64,000 bases of DNA from Gabonibacter massiliensis (GCA_001487125.1 LN913013.1:186001-250000), one strand, 5' to 3'; positions 16,742 to 27,135 are shown, counted from the stretch's first letter. Translations and numbers: made by a program. Notes: generated by a model from the sequence alone, not told the origin.

Positions 16742-17920
16742 ATGAAAATGCAGAGATTAATGATTATTTTTTCCCGACAAGTTATTTGGATGATGTTGGG
16801 AATCACTTTTTTGGCTTGTAATAATAAACAGCAATCGGGTCAGCAAGCCGTACCGGATTACGCCGTAATAACGGTAGAGCCTCAGGATGTCGTGTTGACC
16901 TCTTCCTATCCGGCGGCTATTCGGGGACGGCAAGATGTTGAGATTCGTCCGAATGTCAGCGGATTTATTACGAAATTATGTGTAGACGAGGGAGCGAACG
17001 TGCGAAAAGGGCAGACGTTGTTTATTATCGATCCCGTGCAATACGAGGAAGCGGTAAATGTAGCTCGTGCTGCCGTAAGTGTGGCTGAAGCGGGCGTGGC
17101 TACGGCTCAGTTGACAGCCGATAATAAAAGGGAGTTGGCCAGGAAAAATATTATCAGTAGCTATGATTACCAGATGGCGGAAAACGCCTTAGCTTCGCAA
17201 AAAGCAGCGTTAGCACAGGCAGAGGCACAGTTAGTCAATGCGGAAAAAAATCTTTCATATACGAGTGTGGTGAGTCCTGTCGATGGGGTTATGGGGAGTA
17301 TCCCTTTTCGGGTGGGAGCTTTGGTTAGTCCCACATCGGCTACGCCTTTGACGACGGTATCGGATATTTCGGAGATGTATGTTTATTTTTCAATGACGGA
17401 GAAAGAGTTGTTAGATCTGATTCGGCAAGACGGTTCCTCTAAGGAAATTTTAGAACGGATGCCATTGGTTTCTTTGATCTTGGCTGACGGTTCGCTTTAT
17501 TCCGAGCAAGGAAGAATAGAAACCATTAGCGGGGTAATAGATCGGACCACAGGTGCCGTGAGTGTACGTGCGGCCTTTCGTAATCCCCGGCATTTGTTGA
17601 GAAGCGGAGGAACGGGTTCTGTGGTTATTCCTTCGACTTTGAAGAATGCACTTGTTATTCCTCAAAAAACAACTTATGAAATTCAAGATAAAAGGTTCGT
17701 GTATGTTTTGCAGGAGGATGCTAAGTTGAAGAATACGGAGATAGAAGTATTTAAATTGAATGATGGGAAAAACTTTGTTGTAACTTCCGGTTTAAAGCCC
17801 GGTGATAAGATTGTAGCCGAGGGGGTTGGAACACTGAGAGACGGTATGCAAATCAAACCGATTACTTTGGAAGAATCGGCTGCGAAGTTGAAAGCTATGA
17901 CTCGACCGAAACAAAATTAG
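16742..17920 (+). CDS. RND efflux periplasmic adaptor (membrane fusion lipoprotein)
   Basis: The 392-residue protein has a lipobox (FLAC, Cys near residue 28). It shows the AcrA/MexA layout: barrel-sandwich halves VEIRPNVSGFITKLCVDEGANVRKGQ and VVSPVDGVMGSIPFRVGALV around an alpha-hairpin (about 95-160), then beta-barrel and membrane-proximal domains. It links the inner-membrane RND pump to the outer-membrane channel. The pump gene follows after 32 bases and the channel gene after that, giving a complete tripartite system. The exported substrates are not deducible. Confidence 0.94.
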   Translation: MKMQRLMIIFSRQVIWMMLGITFLACNNKQQSGQQAVPDYAVITVEPQDVVLTSSYPAAIRGRQDVEIRPNVSGFITKLCVDEGANVRKGQTLFIIDPVQYEEAVNVARAAVSVAEAGVATAQLTADNKRELARKNIISSYDYQMAENALASQKAALAQAEAQLVNAEKNLSYTSVVSPVDGVMGSIPFRVGALVSPTSATPLTTVSDISEMYVYFSMTEKELLDLIRQDGSSKEILERMPLVSLILADGSLYSEQGRIETISGVIDRTTGAVSVRAAFRNPRHLLRSGGTGSVVIPSTLKNALVIPQKTTYEIQDKRFVYVLQEDAKLKNTEIEVFKLNDGKNFVVTSGLKPGDKIVAEGVGTLRDGMQIKPITLEESAAKLKAMTRPKQN

Positions 17921-17952
17921 GGCGTTAAGATTAATCTGTAATAAACGAAAAG

Positions 17953-20900
17953 ATGAAGTTAGATAAATTTATAAACCGCCCTGTGCTTTCGACGGTTATT
18001 TCCATTTTAATCGTTATACTGGGAGGATTGGGTTTGGTATCTTTGCCGGTTTCACAGTATCCGGATATTGCTCCTCCGACCATTCGGGTAAATACTTCTT
18101 ATACCGGTGCGAATGCTCAGACCGTATTGAATAGTGTTATTGCTCCTTTGGAAGAACAAATCAACGGAGTGGAAGATATGATGTATATGACCTCTACTGC
18201 AACGAATACCGGAGATGCTTCGATTGAGGTCTATTTTAAGCAAGGAACGAATCCGGACATGGCTGCCGTAAATGTTCAGAACCGTGTTACCAAGGCTCAA
18301 GGATTCCTGCCTTCCGAGGTTACGAAGGTCGGTGTCGTCACGCAAAAGCGTCAGACCAGTATGTTGTTGGGTTTTGCTTTTTATAGTTCCGATGATAAGT
18401 ACGACAATGAATTTCTGGAGAACTATATGAATATCAATGTTATTCCGGAGATTAAGCGTATTCCCGGCGTGGGTGACGCCATGGTGATGGGTACGGATTA
18501 CTCTATGCGTATCTGGTTGAAGCCGGAGGTGATGGCTCAATATAAGTTAATGCCTGCCGATATCTCTGCGGCTTTGGCGGAGCAAAATATAGAGGCTGCA
18601 CCCGGACAATTCGGAGAGCAAGGAGACCAGTCCTTCCAGTATGTAATGAGATACAAGGGACGTTTGCAAACTGCGGAAGAATTCGGGGACATTGTTGTAC
18701 GCGCCACTTCCAACGGGGAAATTTTAAGATTGAAGGACGTCGCTAATATCGAATTGGGACGTTTGACGTATGGTTTTAATAATAATGTAAACGGGCATCC
18801 GGGTGTGACTGCTATTATTTTCCAAACGGCGGGTTCTAATGCTACGACTATTATCAACGATATAAAGGACTATCTGGGTAGGATTGATAATACACTTCCT
18901 CCCGGAGTGAAGGTGGAGGTATTATTGGATGCCAATGATTTCTTGTTCGCTTCCATTCGTGAGGTGCTCAAGACGTTGATAGAGGCTTTCGTGTTGGTAT
19001 TCCTCGTGGTATATGTTTTCTTGCAGGATTTTCGTTCGACGTTGATTCCCGCTATTGCCATTCCCGTGGCCTTGCTCGGAACTTTCTTTGGACTTTATTT
19101 GATAGGATTCAGTGTTAATCTTTTGACCTTGTGTGCTTTACTTTTGGCTATCGCTATTGTGGTGGATGATGCCATCGTGGTGGTAGAGGGAGTACATGCC
19201 AAATTGGATCAGGGATATAAATCCGCCCGTTTAGCTTCTATCGACGCTATGAGTGAATTGGGCGGGGCTATTGTATCGATTACTTTGGTTATGATGTCCG
19301 TGTTCATTCCGGTGAGCTTTATGACGGGAACTTCCGGTACTTTTTATCGTCAATTTGGTTTAACAATGGCGATAGCGATCGGATTGTCTGCCGTCAACGC
19401 CTTGACGTTGAGTCCGGCTTTGTGTGCCATGTTTTTAAAGCCGCATGACAAGGACGGAAAAAAGAGAAAGATCTCTTTGGTGGATCGTTTTCATTTAGCT
19501 TTCAATGCGGCTTATGATATGACCTTGAAAAAGTATGAAAAAGGAGTGAAATTTTTCATTCATCGGAAGGTCTTGTCGTTTGGAGCGGTTATCGCATCAG
19601 TCGTTTTGTTGATCTTTTTGATGAATATTACTCCGACGGGATTGGTTCCGAATGAAGATACCGGTACGATATTTGCCGTTGTAGATATGGCACCTGGTAC
19701 GGCACAAGAGAGGACTTTGTATGCCATGCAACAGGTCGATAGTCTGATTGCCGTTAATCCAGCCGTAAAAGGACGGACACAGGTTACCGGTTATAGCTTT
19801 TTGGCAGGACAAGGTAATTCTTACGGGACATTCATTATAAAATTGAAAGATTGGGACGAGCGTACCAAAGGGCAGGATATCAATACGCTTATCGGTACGC
19901 TTTATATGCAAGCGAAAGCGACAGTAAAGGATGCGCGGGTTCTTCTATTTGCTCCTCCTATGATTCCCGGATATAGTGTTACAAACGGTTTTGAGTTTAA
20001 CTTGCAGGATAAGACAGGTGGAGATTTGAATACGTTCTATTCCGTGGCACAGGATTTTCTGGCTAAGTTGGTAGAACGACCTGAAATTGCTACGGCACAG
20101 ACCTCTTTTAATCCGACGTTTCCCCAGTACATGATAGATATAGATGCGGCCAAGTGTAAACAGGCCGGTATTAGTCCGAACGATATTTTAGTAACTTTGC
20201 AGGGGTATTACGGAGGTATTTATGCTTCGAATTTTAATCGTTTCGGAAAATTATATCGAGTTATGATCCAGGCCGACCCTAAATACCGTATCAATCCGGA
20301 ATCCTTGCAGGGAGTGAAGGTGCGCAACGGTAACGAGATGGCTCCGATTACTCAGTTCATGACCTTGAACAAGGTATATGGTCCGGATAATATCAAACGG
20401 TTCAATATGTTTACCTCTATGAGCGTGAACGGAGCTCCTGCTGATGGATACAGTTCAGGACAGGCCATTAAGGCTATTGAAGAGGTTGCGGCCCAGGTAC
20501 TTCCCACGGGATATGGATACGAGTTTTCCGGTATGACGCGGGAGGAACAAAATAGTAGTAGCGGTACTACGGCTATGATCTTTATCTTGTGTTTCGTATT
20601 CGTATACCTATTGCTAAGTGCACAGTACGAGAGTTATATATTGCCCTTGGTCGTTTTGCTTTCCGTGCCGTCCGGCCTGATGGGCAGTTTTATTTTTGCT
20701 CATATGATGGGGGTAGAAAATAATATTTACATGCAGATTGCGTTGATCATGTTGATCGGTCTTTTGGCTAAGAATGCCATCCTGATCACGGAATTTGCGC
20801 TTGATCGTCGTAAAACCGGAATGAGTATCGTGGATGCGGCTATATCCGGGGCTTCGGCTCGTTTACGTCCTATTTTGATGACCTCTTTGGCCATGGTGAT

Positions 20901-21126
20901 CGGATTGTTGCCGTTGATGTTTGCACATGGAGTAGGAGCTAACGGAAACAGTACGTTAGGTACGGGGGCGATCGGCGGTATGTTTATCGGTATGATTTTC
21001 CAGGTATTTATTGTACCTGCTTTATTTGTGGCTTTTGAATATTTGCAGGAGAAAATTAAGCCGATAGAGTGGCATGATTTGGATAACACGGAAATTGAAT
21101 CTGAAATCGAACAATATACGAAATAG
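17953..21126 (+). CDS. RND efflux pump, HAE1 family (AcrB/MexB-like)
   Basis: The 1057-residue length and two-fold repeat are standard for hydrophobe/amphiphile RND pumps. It begins KFINRPVLSTVISILIVILGGLG with TM1, carries two large periplasmic loops, and has the proton-relay aspartates in TM4 (AIAIVVDDAIVVVE). TM10-TM11 contain LIGLLAKNAILITEFA. It exports drugs, dyes, bile salts or lipophilic compounds using the proton motive force. It is the middle gene of the adaptor-pump-channel operon, and the channel gene starts 9 bases after its stop. Confidence 0.95.
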   Translation: MKLDKFINRPVLSTVISILIVILGGLGLVSLPVSQYPDIAPPTIRVNTSYTGANAQTVLNSVIAPLEEQINGVEDMMYMTSTATNTGDASIEVYFKQGTNPDMAAVNVQNRVTKAQGFLPSEVTKVGVVTQKRQTSMLLGFAFYSSDDKYDNEFLENYMNINVIPEIKRIPGVGDAMVMGTDYSMRIWLKPEVMAQYKLMPADISAALAEQNIEAAPGQFGEQGDQSFQYVMRYKGRLQTAEEFGDIVVRATSNGEILRLKDVANIELGRLTYGFNNNVNGHPGVTAIIFQTAGSNATTIINDIKDYLGRIDNTLPPGVKVEVLLDANDFLFASIREVLKTLIEAFVLVFLVVYVFLQDFRSTLIPAIAIPVALLGTFFGLYLIGFSVNLLTLCALLLAIAIVVDDAIVVVEGVHAKLDQGYKSARLASIDAMSELGGAIVSITLVMMSVFIPVSFMTGTSGTFYRQFGLTMAIAIGLSAVNALTLSPALCAMFLKPHDKDGKKRKISLVDRFHLAFNAAYDMTLKKYEKGVKFFIHRKVLSFGAVIASVVLLIFLMNITPTGLVPNEDTGTIFAVVDMAPGTAQERTLYAMQQVDSLIAVNPAVKGRTQVTGYSFLAGQGNSYGTFIIKLKDWDERTKGQDINTLIGTLYMQAKATVKDARVLLFAPPMIPGYSVTNGFEFNLQDKTGGDLNTFYSVAQDFLAKLVERPEIATAQTSFNPTFPQYMIDIDAAKCKQAGISPNDILVTLQGYYGGIYASNFNRFGKLYRVMIQADPKYRINPESLQGVKVRNGNEMAPITQFMTLNKVYGPDNIKRFNMFTSMSVNGAPADGYSSGQAIKAIEEVAAQVLPTGYGYEFSGMTREEQNSSSGTTAMIFILCFVFVYLLLSAQYESYILPLVVLLSVPSGLMGSFIFAHMMGVENNIYMQIALIMLIGLLAKNAILITEFALDRRKTGMSIVDAAISGASARLRPILMTSLAMVIGLLPLMFAHGVGANGNSTLGTGAIGGMFIGMIFQVFIVPALFVAFEYLQEKIKPIEWHDLDNTEIESEIEQYTK

Positions 21127-21135
21127 TGAAATAAA

Positions 21136-22521
21136 ATGAAAATACAGATCATAATCTATCCGTTATGTATTGCGGCTCTTTTAAGTAGTTGCAACATATA
21201 TAAAAAGTATACTCGTCCCGAAGTGGATACTCGAGGGTTATACCGGGATCCGATTGCGGTTAACGATACGTTGGTGTCCGATACGACGAATATGGGGAAT
21301 TTACCGTGGGATCAGGTTTTTACTGATCCTCAATTACAAACTCTTATCCGTATGGGATTGGAGAGAAATACGGATTTACAAACGGCCATGCTGAGAGTGA
21401 AAGAGGCGGAGGCGAGCTTGATGACTTCCCGTTTGGCTTATTTTCCCTCTTTGGGTTTATCTCCGCAGGGAGGAGTGAGCAGTTTCGATAAAAATCGCGG
21501 TAATTGGACGTGGTCGTTACCGGTGACAGCAAGTTGGGAAATTGATCTTTTCGGAAAAATGCTAAACACGAAGCGTGCGGCTAAGGCGGCCCTTATGCAA
21601 AGCGAAGCCTATAAACAAGCGGTACGGACTCAGGTCATAGCAGCCGTCGCTAATTATTATTACATGTTGCTTATGCTTGATAAGCAATTGGCGATCACGG
21701 AGGAGACTGCTGTCTTATGGAGGAAGAATACGGAGACCATGAAAGCCTTGAAGGAGGCAGCCGTTGTTAATGAGGCGGGAATTGTTCAAAGTGAAGCTAA
21801 TTATTATATGATCCTTGCTTCCATTGCGGATTTAAAGAATCAAATCCGAGAAACGGAGAATTCATTGTCTCTCTTATTGCGGCAGGCTCCTCAGCGTATA
21901 GAACGGGGGAAAATAGATAATCAGCAGTTACCGGCTTTGTTGAATGCCGGAGTCCCTATTCAGCTTTTGTCCAATCGTCCTGACGTAAAAGCTGCCGAGA
22001 TGGCCCTTGCGGGTACTTATTATAATCTTAACGAAGCTCGTTCCGCTTTTTATCCTCAACTATCCATCAGCGGAACGTTGGGGTGGACGAATCAGGCGGG
22101 GAGTGTCATCGTGAATCCGGGGAAAATGATAGCTTCTGCAATAGGTTCGATTACACAACCCCTGTTTTACCGGGGAGCTAATGTTGCTCGTTTAAGAATA
22201 GCCAAGGCTCAACAGGAAGAGGCGAAGCTTAGTTTCGAACAGGCCATATTGAATGCGGGGGGTGAGGTGAGCGATGCCCTTAATTTATACGCGACGGCTG
22301 AACAAAAGATGGTTCATCGAAGCAAGCAGATCTTATCTCTTGAAAAATCAGTGGAATATACACAAGAATTACTGACGTTCGGGACTTCGACCTATTTGGA
22401 AGTGTTAACCGCTCTGCAATCGTTATTGAACGCTCAACTTTCGGAGGTTTCCGATCAGTTTCAACGTATGCAGGCAGTCGTGAATCTTTATCATGCTTTA
22501 GGCGGAGGAAGAACAAACTAA
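21136..22521 (+). CDS. Outer-membrane efflux channel lipoprotein, NodT/TolC family
   Basis: The 461-residue protein has a lipobox (LLSSC, Cys near residue 18) and two structural repeats of the TolC fold. Each has long alpha-helical stretches, with the NodT features LSNRPDVKAAEMALAGTYYNLNEARSAFYPQLSISGTLG and WEIDLFGK. It forms the trimeric outer-membrane exit duct of the RND system encoded just upstream. lpxA follows after 16 bases, so lipid A synthesis is probably co-transcribed with the pump. Confidence 0.93.
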   Translation: MKIQIIIYPLCIAALLSSCNIYKKYTRPEVDTRGLYRDPIAVNDTLVSDTTNMGNLPWDQVFTDPQLQTLIRMGLERNTDLQTAMLRVKEAEASLMTSRLAYFPSLGLSPQGGVSSFDKNRGNWTWSLPVTASWEIDLFGKMLNTKRAAKAALMQSEAYKQAVRTQVIAAVANYYYMLLMLDKQLAITEETAVLWRKNTETMKALKEAAVVNEAGIVQSEANYYMILASIADLKNQIRETENSLSLLLRQAPQRIERGKIDNQQLPALLNAGVPIQLLSNRPDVKAAEMALAGTYYNLNEARSAFYPQLSISGTLGWTNQAGSVIVNPGKMIASAIGSITQPLFYRGANVARLRIAKAQQEEAKLSFEQAILNAGGEVSDALNLYATAEQKMVHRSKQILSLEKSVEYTQELLTFGTSTYLEVLTALQSLLNAQLSEVSDQFQRMQAVVNLYHALGGGRTN

Positions 22522-22537
22522 CTTAAAATACAATACT

Positions 22538-23317
22538 ATGATTAGTCCATTAGCTTATGTCGATTCGCGTGCGAAAATCGGGAATGATGTTACCATACAT
22601 CCGTTTGCATACATAGATAAAGATGTTGAGATCGGTGACGGTTGTACCGTTATGCCTTATGTCAGCATTTTAAGCGGAACCCGAATGGGGACGAATAATA
22701 CCGTGTACCAGGGAGCTATTATCGGAGCCACCCCTCAGGATTTTAAATTTAAAGGGGAGGATACGATTTTGAAAATAGGAAATAATAATACGATTCGGGA
22801 AAAGGTGATCATCAATAGAGGAACTTACCCGACGGATTGTACGATCGTCGGGGATGGCAATTTTCTTTTGGAAGGCGTGCATCTGGCTCATGATACTCAT
22901 ATCGGGAATAATTGTATTTTAGGAAACGGCACGAAAACGGCCGGAAATTGTATCGTAGACGATTGTGCGATATTGGGTAGCGGGGTTATTATAAAGCACG
23001 GGTGTCATATCGGAAGCTGGAGCCTTGTACGGGACGGATGTCGTGCCAATAAGGATGTACCGCCTTTTATCGTAGCGGCTCATAATCCGATTACCTATTA
23101 CGGTATCAATGCCATTCTTTTGGCGAGAGAGGGTAATTTGTCAGAGGCTACCATCGATGATATCGCTAAAGCTTATCGTCAGATATACCAGTGCGGGACC
23201 AGTCTTGAAAATGCTTTGAATCAAATACGAAGAATGATAACGATCGGTCCGGAAATACAGTACATATTGGATTTTATAGAGCAATCTTCGAAAGGTATTA
23301 TAGGGGTTACCCTATAA
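22538..23317 (+). CDS. lpxA: Acyl-ACP--UDP-N-acetylglucosamine O-acyltransferase
   Basis: The 259-residue protein is normal length for LpxA. It consists of left-handed beta-helix hexapeptide repeats followed by a C-terminal helical domain. Diagnostic stretches are HPFAYIDKDVEIGDGC, GATPQDFKFKGEDTILKIGNNNTIRE, the catalytic-histidine region LAHDTHIGNNCILGNG, and the terminal SSKGIIGV. It catalyses the first step of lipid A synthesis in the cytoplasm. It sits at the end of the RND efflux operon rather than with fabZ/lpxD genes. Confidence 0.93.
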   Translation: MISPLAYVDSRAKIGNDVTIHPFAYIDKDVEIGDGCTVMPYVSILSGTRMGTNNTVYQGAIIGATPQDFKFKGEDTILKIGNNNTIREKVIINRGTYPTDCTIVGDGNFLLEGVHLAHDTHIGNNCILGNGTKTAGNCIVDDCAILGSGVIIKHGCHIGSWSLVRDGCRANKDVPPFIVAAHNPITYYGINAILLAREGNLSEATIDDIAKAYRQIYQCGTSLENALNQIRRMITIGPEIQYILDFIEQSSKGIIGVTL

Positions 23318-23341
23318 TGCAACGGATGAATTTTTTATGTT

Positions 23342-23383
23342 GTTGCAACTCTTTAGCATTTTCGATGCGTTAGGAGTTGCAAC
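23342..23383. other. Inverted repeat after lpxA
   Basis: Arms GTTGCAACTC (23342-23351) and GAGTTGCAAC (23374-23383) can form a hairpin, with further partial pairing inside. No T run follows. Its role is unclear; it may stabilise the 3' end of the efflux-lpxA transcript. Confidence 0.4.
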
Positions 23384-23507
23384 GATAGATTTTTCTTTAC
23401 GGGAATACCTATACGATTTCTATCGGAACCATAACTGTCCGGCTTCCGTGTGCGGATCTCCGTTTGGGCACGGAAAAGGACAGGTAGAAGAAAGATAGGC
23501 CGGTAAT

Positions 23508-23546
23508 AAAAATCCCACGGTAATTTTCATTTACCGTGGGATTTTA
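23508..23546. terminator. Bidirectional terminator between lpxA and dnaK
   Basis: The arms at 23508-23523 and 23531-23545 pair across the core ATCCCACGGTAA, with A tracts on one side and T tracts on the other. It serves both convergent genes. Confidence 0.85.
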
Positions 23547-23569
23547 AATGGTGAAACTTTATTTAAGCT

Positions 23570-25483
23570 TTATTTTACTTCCTCGAAGTCTACATCAGTT
23601 ACTTCCTGATCTTTTCCACCGTTATTCGGGGCTTGTTGTTCCGTGTGAGGAGCACCTTGCTGTCCTTGCGCTCCGGCTTGTTGCTGAGCATTGTACATCT
23701 CTTGGGATGCAGCCTGGAATACGTTGTTCAATTCATCTATAGAAGAGTTGATTGCAGCTATATCCTGTGCTTTGTGCGCATCTTTCAGTTTTTGTAAAGC
23801 AGCCTCGATCGGTTGTTTTTTATCAGCGGGTAGCTTATCGCCAAACTCTTTCAATTGTTTTTCGGTTTGGAAGATCATACTATCGGCTTTATTGATGGTA
23901 TCGATACGTTCTTTCTCTTTTTTGTCCGCTTCTGCATTGGCAGCAGCTTCATCTTTCATTTTCTTAATGTCGCTTTCGGACAGGCCGGAGGATGCTTCGA
24001 TACGGATAGATTGTTCTTTTCCGGTAGCTTTATCCTTGGCGGATACCTTTAATATACCGTTGGCATCGATATCGAAACTAACTTCGATTTGCGGTATTCC
24101 GCGCGGGGCTGGTGGTAGTCCGTCCAGGTGGAAACGGCCGATGGTTTTGTTGTCTTTAGCCATAGCACGTTCTCCTTGCAATACATGAATCTCTACTGAC
24201 GGTTGGTTATCGGCTGCCGTGGAGAATACCTCCGATTTTTTGGTCGGGATCGTGGTATTGGCTTCGATCAATTTAGTCATTACTCCACCTAAGGTTTCGA
24301 TACCTAATGAAAGCGGGGTTACGTCCAGCAATAACACGTCTTTAACCTCTCCGGTTAATACACCTCCCTGAATTGCCGCACCTACGGCAACGACCTCGTC
24401 CGGATTCACTCCTTTGGACGGAGCTTTACCGAAAAATTCCTCAACTTTTTTCTGTACGGCTGGTATACGGGTCGAACCTCCTACCAGGATCACTTCGCTG
24501 ATATCGGATGCTGTCATGTTGGCATTTTTCAATGCTCTACGGCAGGGGTCGATGGTTGCTTGGATCAAATGATCTGTCAATTGTTCGAATTGAGCTCTTG
24601 TTAGGGTTCTTACCAAGTGCTTTGGAATTCCGTCAACCGGGAATATATACGGCAAATTGATTTCCGTTGAAGTCGAACTTGATAATTCGATTTTTGCCTT
24701 TTCTGCGGCTTCTTTTAGACGTTGGTGTGCCATCGGGTCTTTTCGGATGTCAACGCCCTCGTCTTTCTTGAATTCATCGGCCAACCAGTTGATGATGACA
24801 TCATCGAAATCGTCGCCACCTAAGTGAGTGTCACCGTCGGTTGATTTCACTTCAAACACGCCGTCCCCCAATTCCAGGATAGAGATATCAAAGGTACCGC
24901 CTCCCAAGTCGAAAACGGCAATCTTCATATCCTTATCTTGTTTATCCAAGCCATAAGCCAAGGCGGCAGCCGTCGGTTCGTTAATGATACGTCTCACGTT
25001 CAATCCGGCAATCTCTCCGGCTTCTTTCGTGGCTTGACGCTGAGCGTCATTAAAATAGGCCGGTACGGTAATGACGGCTTCGTTTACTTCCTGACCTAAA
25101 TAGTCTTCTGCCGTTTTCTTCATTTTTTGAAGAATCATGGCTGAAATCTCTTGCGGGGAGTATTTGCGGTCGCCGATTTCAACACGCGGCGTGTTGTTGT
25201 CGCCCCTTACCACTTTATACGTGACGCGTTGAATCTCTTTTTCTACCTGGTCATAGGTTTCACCCATAAAACGTTTGATAGAATATATCGTTTTCGTCGG
25301 GTTTGTGATTGCCTGACGTTTTGCAGGATCTCCAACTTTTCTCTCTCCGTTGTCAACAAATGCTACAATAGAGGGAGTCGTTCTTCTACCTTCACTATTA
25401 GGTATTACCACCGGTTCGTTACCTTCCATCACTGCAACGCAGGAGTTTGTGGTTCCTAAGTCTATACCAATTATCTTTCCCAT
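23570..25483 (-). CDS. dnaK: Molecular chaperone DnaK (Hsp70)
   Basis: From ATG 25483 the protein is 637 residues and begins [21 protein letters not shown], the canonical DnaK N-terminus; the open frame further upstream is not part of the protein. It has the nucleotide-binding domain (1-385, with [20 protein letters not shown] and [13 protein letters not shown]), a linker [19 protein letters not shown], the substrate-binding domain and a helical lid. The lid ends in a glutamine-rich tail and [11 protein letters not shown]. It is an ATP-driven cytoplasmic folding chaperone. No dnaJ or grpE gene is adjacent here. Confidence 0.97.
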   Translation of the reverse strand: MGKIIGIDLGTTNSCVAVMEGNEPVVIPNSEGRRTTPSIVAFVDNGERKVGDPAKRQAITNPTKTIYSIKRFMGETYDQVEKEIQRVTYKVVRGDNNTPRVEIGDRKYSPQEISAMILQKMKKTAEDYLGQEVNEAVITVPAYFNDAQRQATKEAGEIAGLNVRRIINEPTAAALAYGLDKQDKDMKIAVFDLGGGTFDISILELGDGVFEVKSTDGDTHLGGDDFDDVIINWLADEFKKDEGVDIRKDPMAHQRLKEAAEKAKIELSSSTSTEINLPYIFPVDGIPKHLVRTLTRAQFEQLTDHLIQATIDPCRRALKNANMTASDISEVILVGGSTRIPAVQKKVEEFFGKAPSKGVNPDEVVAVGAAIQGGVLTGEVKDVLLLDVTPLSLGIETLGGVMTKLIEANTTIPTKKSEVFSTAADNQPSVEIHVLQGERAMAKDNKTIGRFHLDGLPPAPRGIPQIEVSFDIDANGILKVSAKDKATGKEQSIRIEASSGLSESDIKKMKDEAAANAEADKKEKERIDTINKADSMIFQTEKQLKEFGDKLPADKKQPIEAALQKLKDAHKAQDIAAINSSIDELNNVFQAASQEMYNAQQQAGAQGQQGAPHTEQQAPNNGGKDQEVTDVDFEEVK

Positions 25484-25857
25484 AATTATAATATTATTAA
25501 TGTTATTATTTCGTATTTGGTTTATCGTATCATCACTTTGAATAGTTTCAAAGAACATCTATCTTTTATCAAACGTTGTGCCATCTTCTAAAAGTCACTA
25601 TTTTTCATAAAATTGTTTTCTTAATTCTATTTTGCATGTCATATTTCCTGCCATATCGTCACATTAAAAACTCGAATCGAGACATTTTGTTCCTGCTTTT
25701 ACTAAAATTTTGACACGATTCGGCAAATCTGTTTTTGTTATTCATCACTATAACCGGAAAAAATCGAAAAAAGTGGTATTTATACCCTATTTTAAAGTAT
25801 TGAAATGCTTTAATTTTGTACACGGAAAGAAATATACTAATTCATGGGTAAAAAACT
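25484..25857. other. Divergent intergenic region between dnaK and cysteate synthase
   Basis: About 375 bases of A/T-rich sequence without a convincing gene. It must hold the dnaK promoter and leader on one side and the cysteate synthase promoter on the other. The only clear element is a TAATTTTG box near the plus-strand gene. I saw no CIRCE-type inverted repeat. Confidence 0.5.
25811..25818 (+). promoter_or_regulatory. Probable -7 element of the cysteate synthase gene
   Basis: TAATTTTG matches TAnnTTTG and lies 39 bases before the ATG at 25858. No good -33 element was seen. Confidence 0.45.
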
Positions 25858-27135
25858 ATGACACGTTATCAATTGGAATCATCATGCTGCGGAACGACGT
25901 TCGAGGACAAACAATGGGAGTTGGATTGTCCGCATAAAGACGGAGCTGCTTTAATTTTTGCTAATTACGCGAAGAATCAATTGGAGGTGAGGAGTGATCT
26001 GCCGGGTATCTATAAATACGCTAATTGGTTACCGATTTGTCGGACTTTGGATGGTTCCGGAGCTCCCGTGACCTATCGGAGCGAAGGGTTGGCCGAATAC
26101 TTGGGGTTATCGAATCTTTATATTACGTTTAACGGTTATTGGCCGGAAAAAGGAGCACAGATGAATACCGGTTCTTTTAAAGAGTGTGAGGCTTATGCTG
26201 TTTGCGCTCGAACGAATCGGAACGGGGGAAAGGTGATGGTTGTGGCTTCTGCCGGAAATACGGCTCGTGCTTTCGGTCGAGTGTGTTCCGACAACCGTAT
26301 CCCTTTGCTTTTGTGTGTACCTGAGGATAATTTGGATGCTATTTGGGCGGATAAACCGTGGAATCGTTGCGTTAAATTGATCTGCACGGAATCGGGAAGT
26401 GATTATTTCGATTCAATACGTCTCTCTAATATTGTTTGTGAGTTGGAGGATTTTTATCCGGAAGGGGGAGCTAAGAATGTTGCTCGTCGCGACGGTATGG
26501 GAACTACCGTACTCTCTGCCGTGTTGGAAATCGGTAGGATCCCCGATTACTATTTTCAAGCGGTAGGTAGTGGAACCGGTGCTATCGCTGCTTGGGAAGC
26601 GAACAAAAGATTTATAAGAGACGGTCGTTTCGGAAAAAATCTGATGAAGTTGATGGTTTCCCAGAATATTCCGTTCACTCCCATATATGATGCTTGGAGG
26701 GCGGACTCCCGGGACATGTTACCTTTGGATGAAAACGTTGCTCGCGGACAGGTGGAGGAGATGTGCGCCAAGGTACTTTCCAACAGAAAACCCCCTTACT
26801 CTTTAAAGGGTGGTTTATACGATGCTTTAAAAGCGACGGGCGGAGATGTATTGTTGGCATCCAATGAAGAAGCTTTTGAGGCAAAAGCCATTTTTGAGAA
26901 ATTGGAAGGAATCGATATAGAACCTGCGGCAGCGGTGGCTACGGCAACTTTGATTCAAGCCGTGCGTGACAGGAGAGTGGAGAACGAAGCTGTCATAATG
27001 TTGAATATTACGGGGGGAGGAATCGGACGTTACAAGCAGGAGCATGCGCTTGTTTTGCAAAAGCCCGATATCGTTTTCCCGATTGATGCGGATGCTTCCG
27101 ATGTAAAAAAGAGGGTATCCGAATTGCTGTTTTAA
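25858..27135 (+). CDS. Probable cysteate synthase (threonine-synthase-like PLP enzyme)
   Basis: The 425-residue PLP-fold protein differs from ordinary threonine synthase and follows the archaeal cysteate synthase pattern. It has GIYKYANWLPI near residue 50, YPEKGAQ-like GYWPEKGAQMNTGSFKECEAY with the PLP lysine in SFKE, ASAGNTARAF, EGGAKNVARRDGMGTTVL, FQAVGSGTGAIAAWE and a C-terminal LNITGGGIGRYKQE. Those enzymes make L-cysteate from O-phosphoserine and sulfite. In Bacteroidetes, cysteate is the head-group precursor of capnine and sulfonolipids, so I infer that role. The gene stands alone, divergent from dnaK. Alternative: a threonine synthase paralogue. Confidence 0.75.
   Translation: MTRYQLESSCCGTTFEDKQWELDCPHKDGAALIFANYAKNQLEVRSDLPGIYKYANWLPICRTLDGSGAPVTYRSEGLAEYLGLSNLYITFNGYWPEKGAQMNTGSFKECEAYAVCARTNRNGGKVMVVASAGNTARAFGRVCSDNRIPLLLCVPEDNLDAIWADKPWNRCVKLICTESGSDYFDSIRLSNIVCELEDFYPEGGAKNVARRDGMGTTVLSAVLEIGRIPDYYFQAVGSGTGAIAAWEANKRFIRDGRFGKNLMKLMVSQNIPFTPIYDAWRADSRDMLPLDENVARGQVEEMCAKVLSNRKPPYSLKGGLYDALKATGGDVLLASNEEAFEAKAIFEKLEGIDIEPAAAVATATLIQAVRDRRVENEAVIMLNITGGGIGRYKQEHALVLQKPDIVFPIDADASDVKKRVSELLF

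Noticed and set aside
25484-25558. Upstream extension of DnaK by 25 residues
   Set aside because: DnaK begins [14 protein letters not shown]; the extension is Asn/Ile-rich and reads like A/T-rich leader DNA.
25710-25937. 75-residue plus-strand frame overlapping the start of cysteate synthase
   Set aside because: It overlaps the promoter and the start of a well-supported gene, and its Lys/Phe-rich composition looks like translated intergenic DNA.
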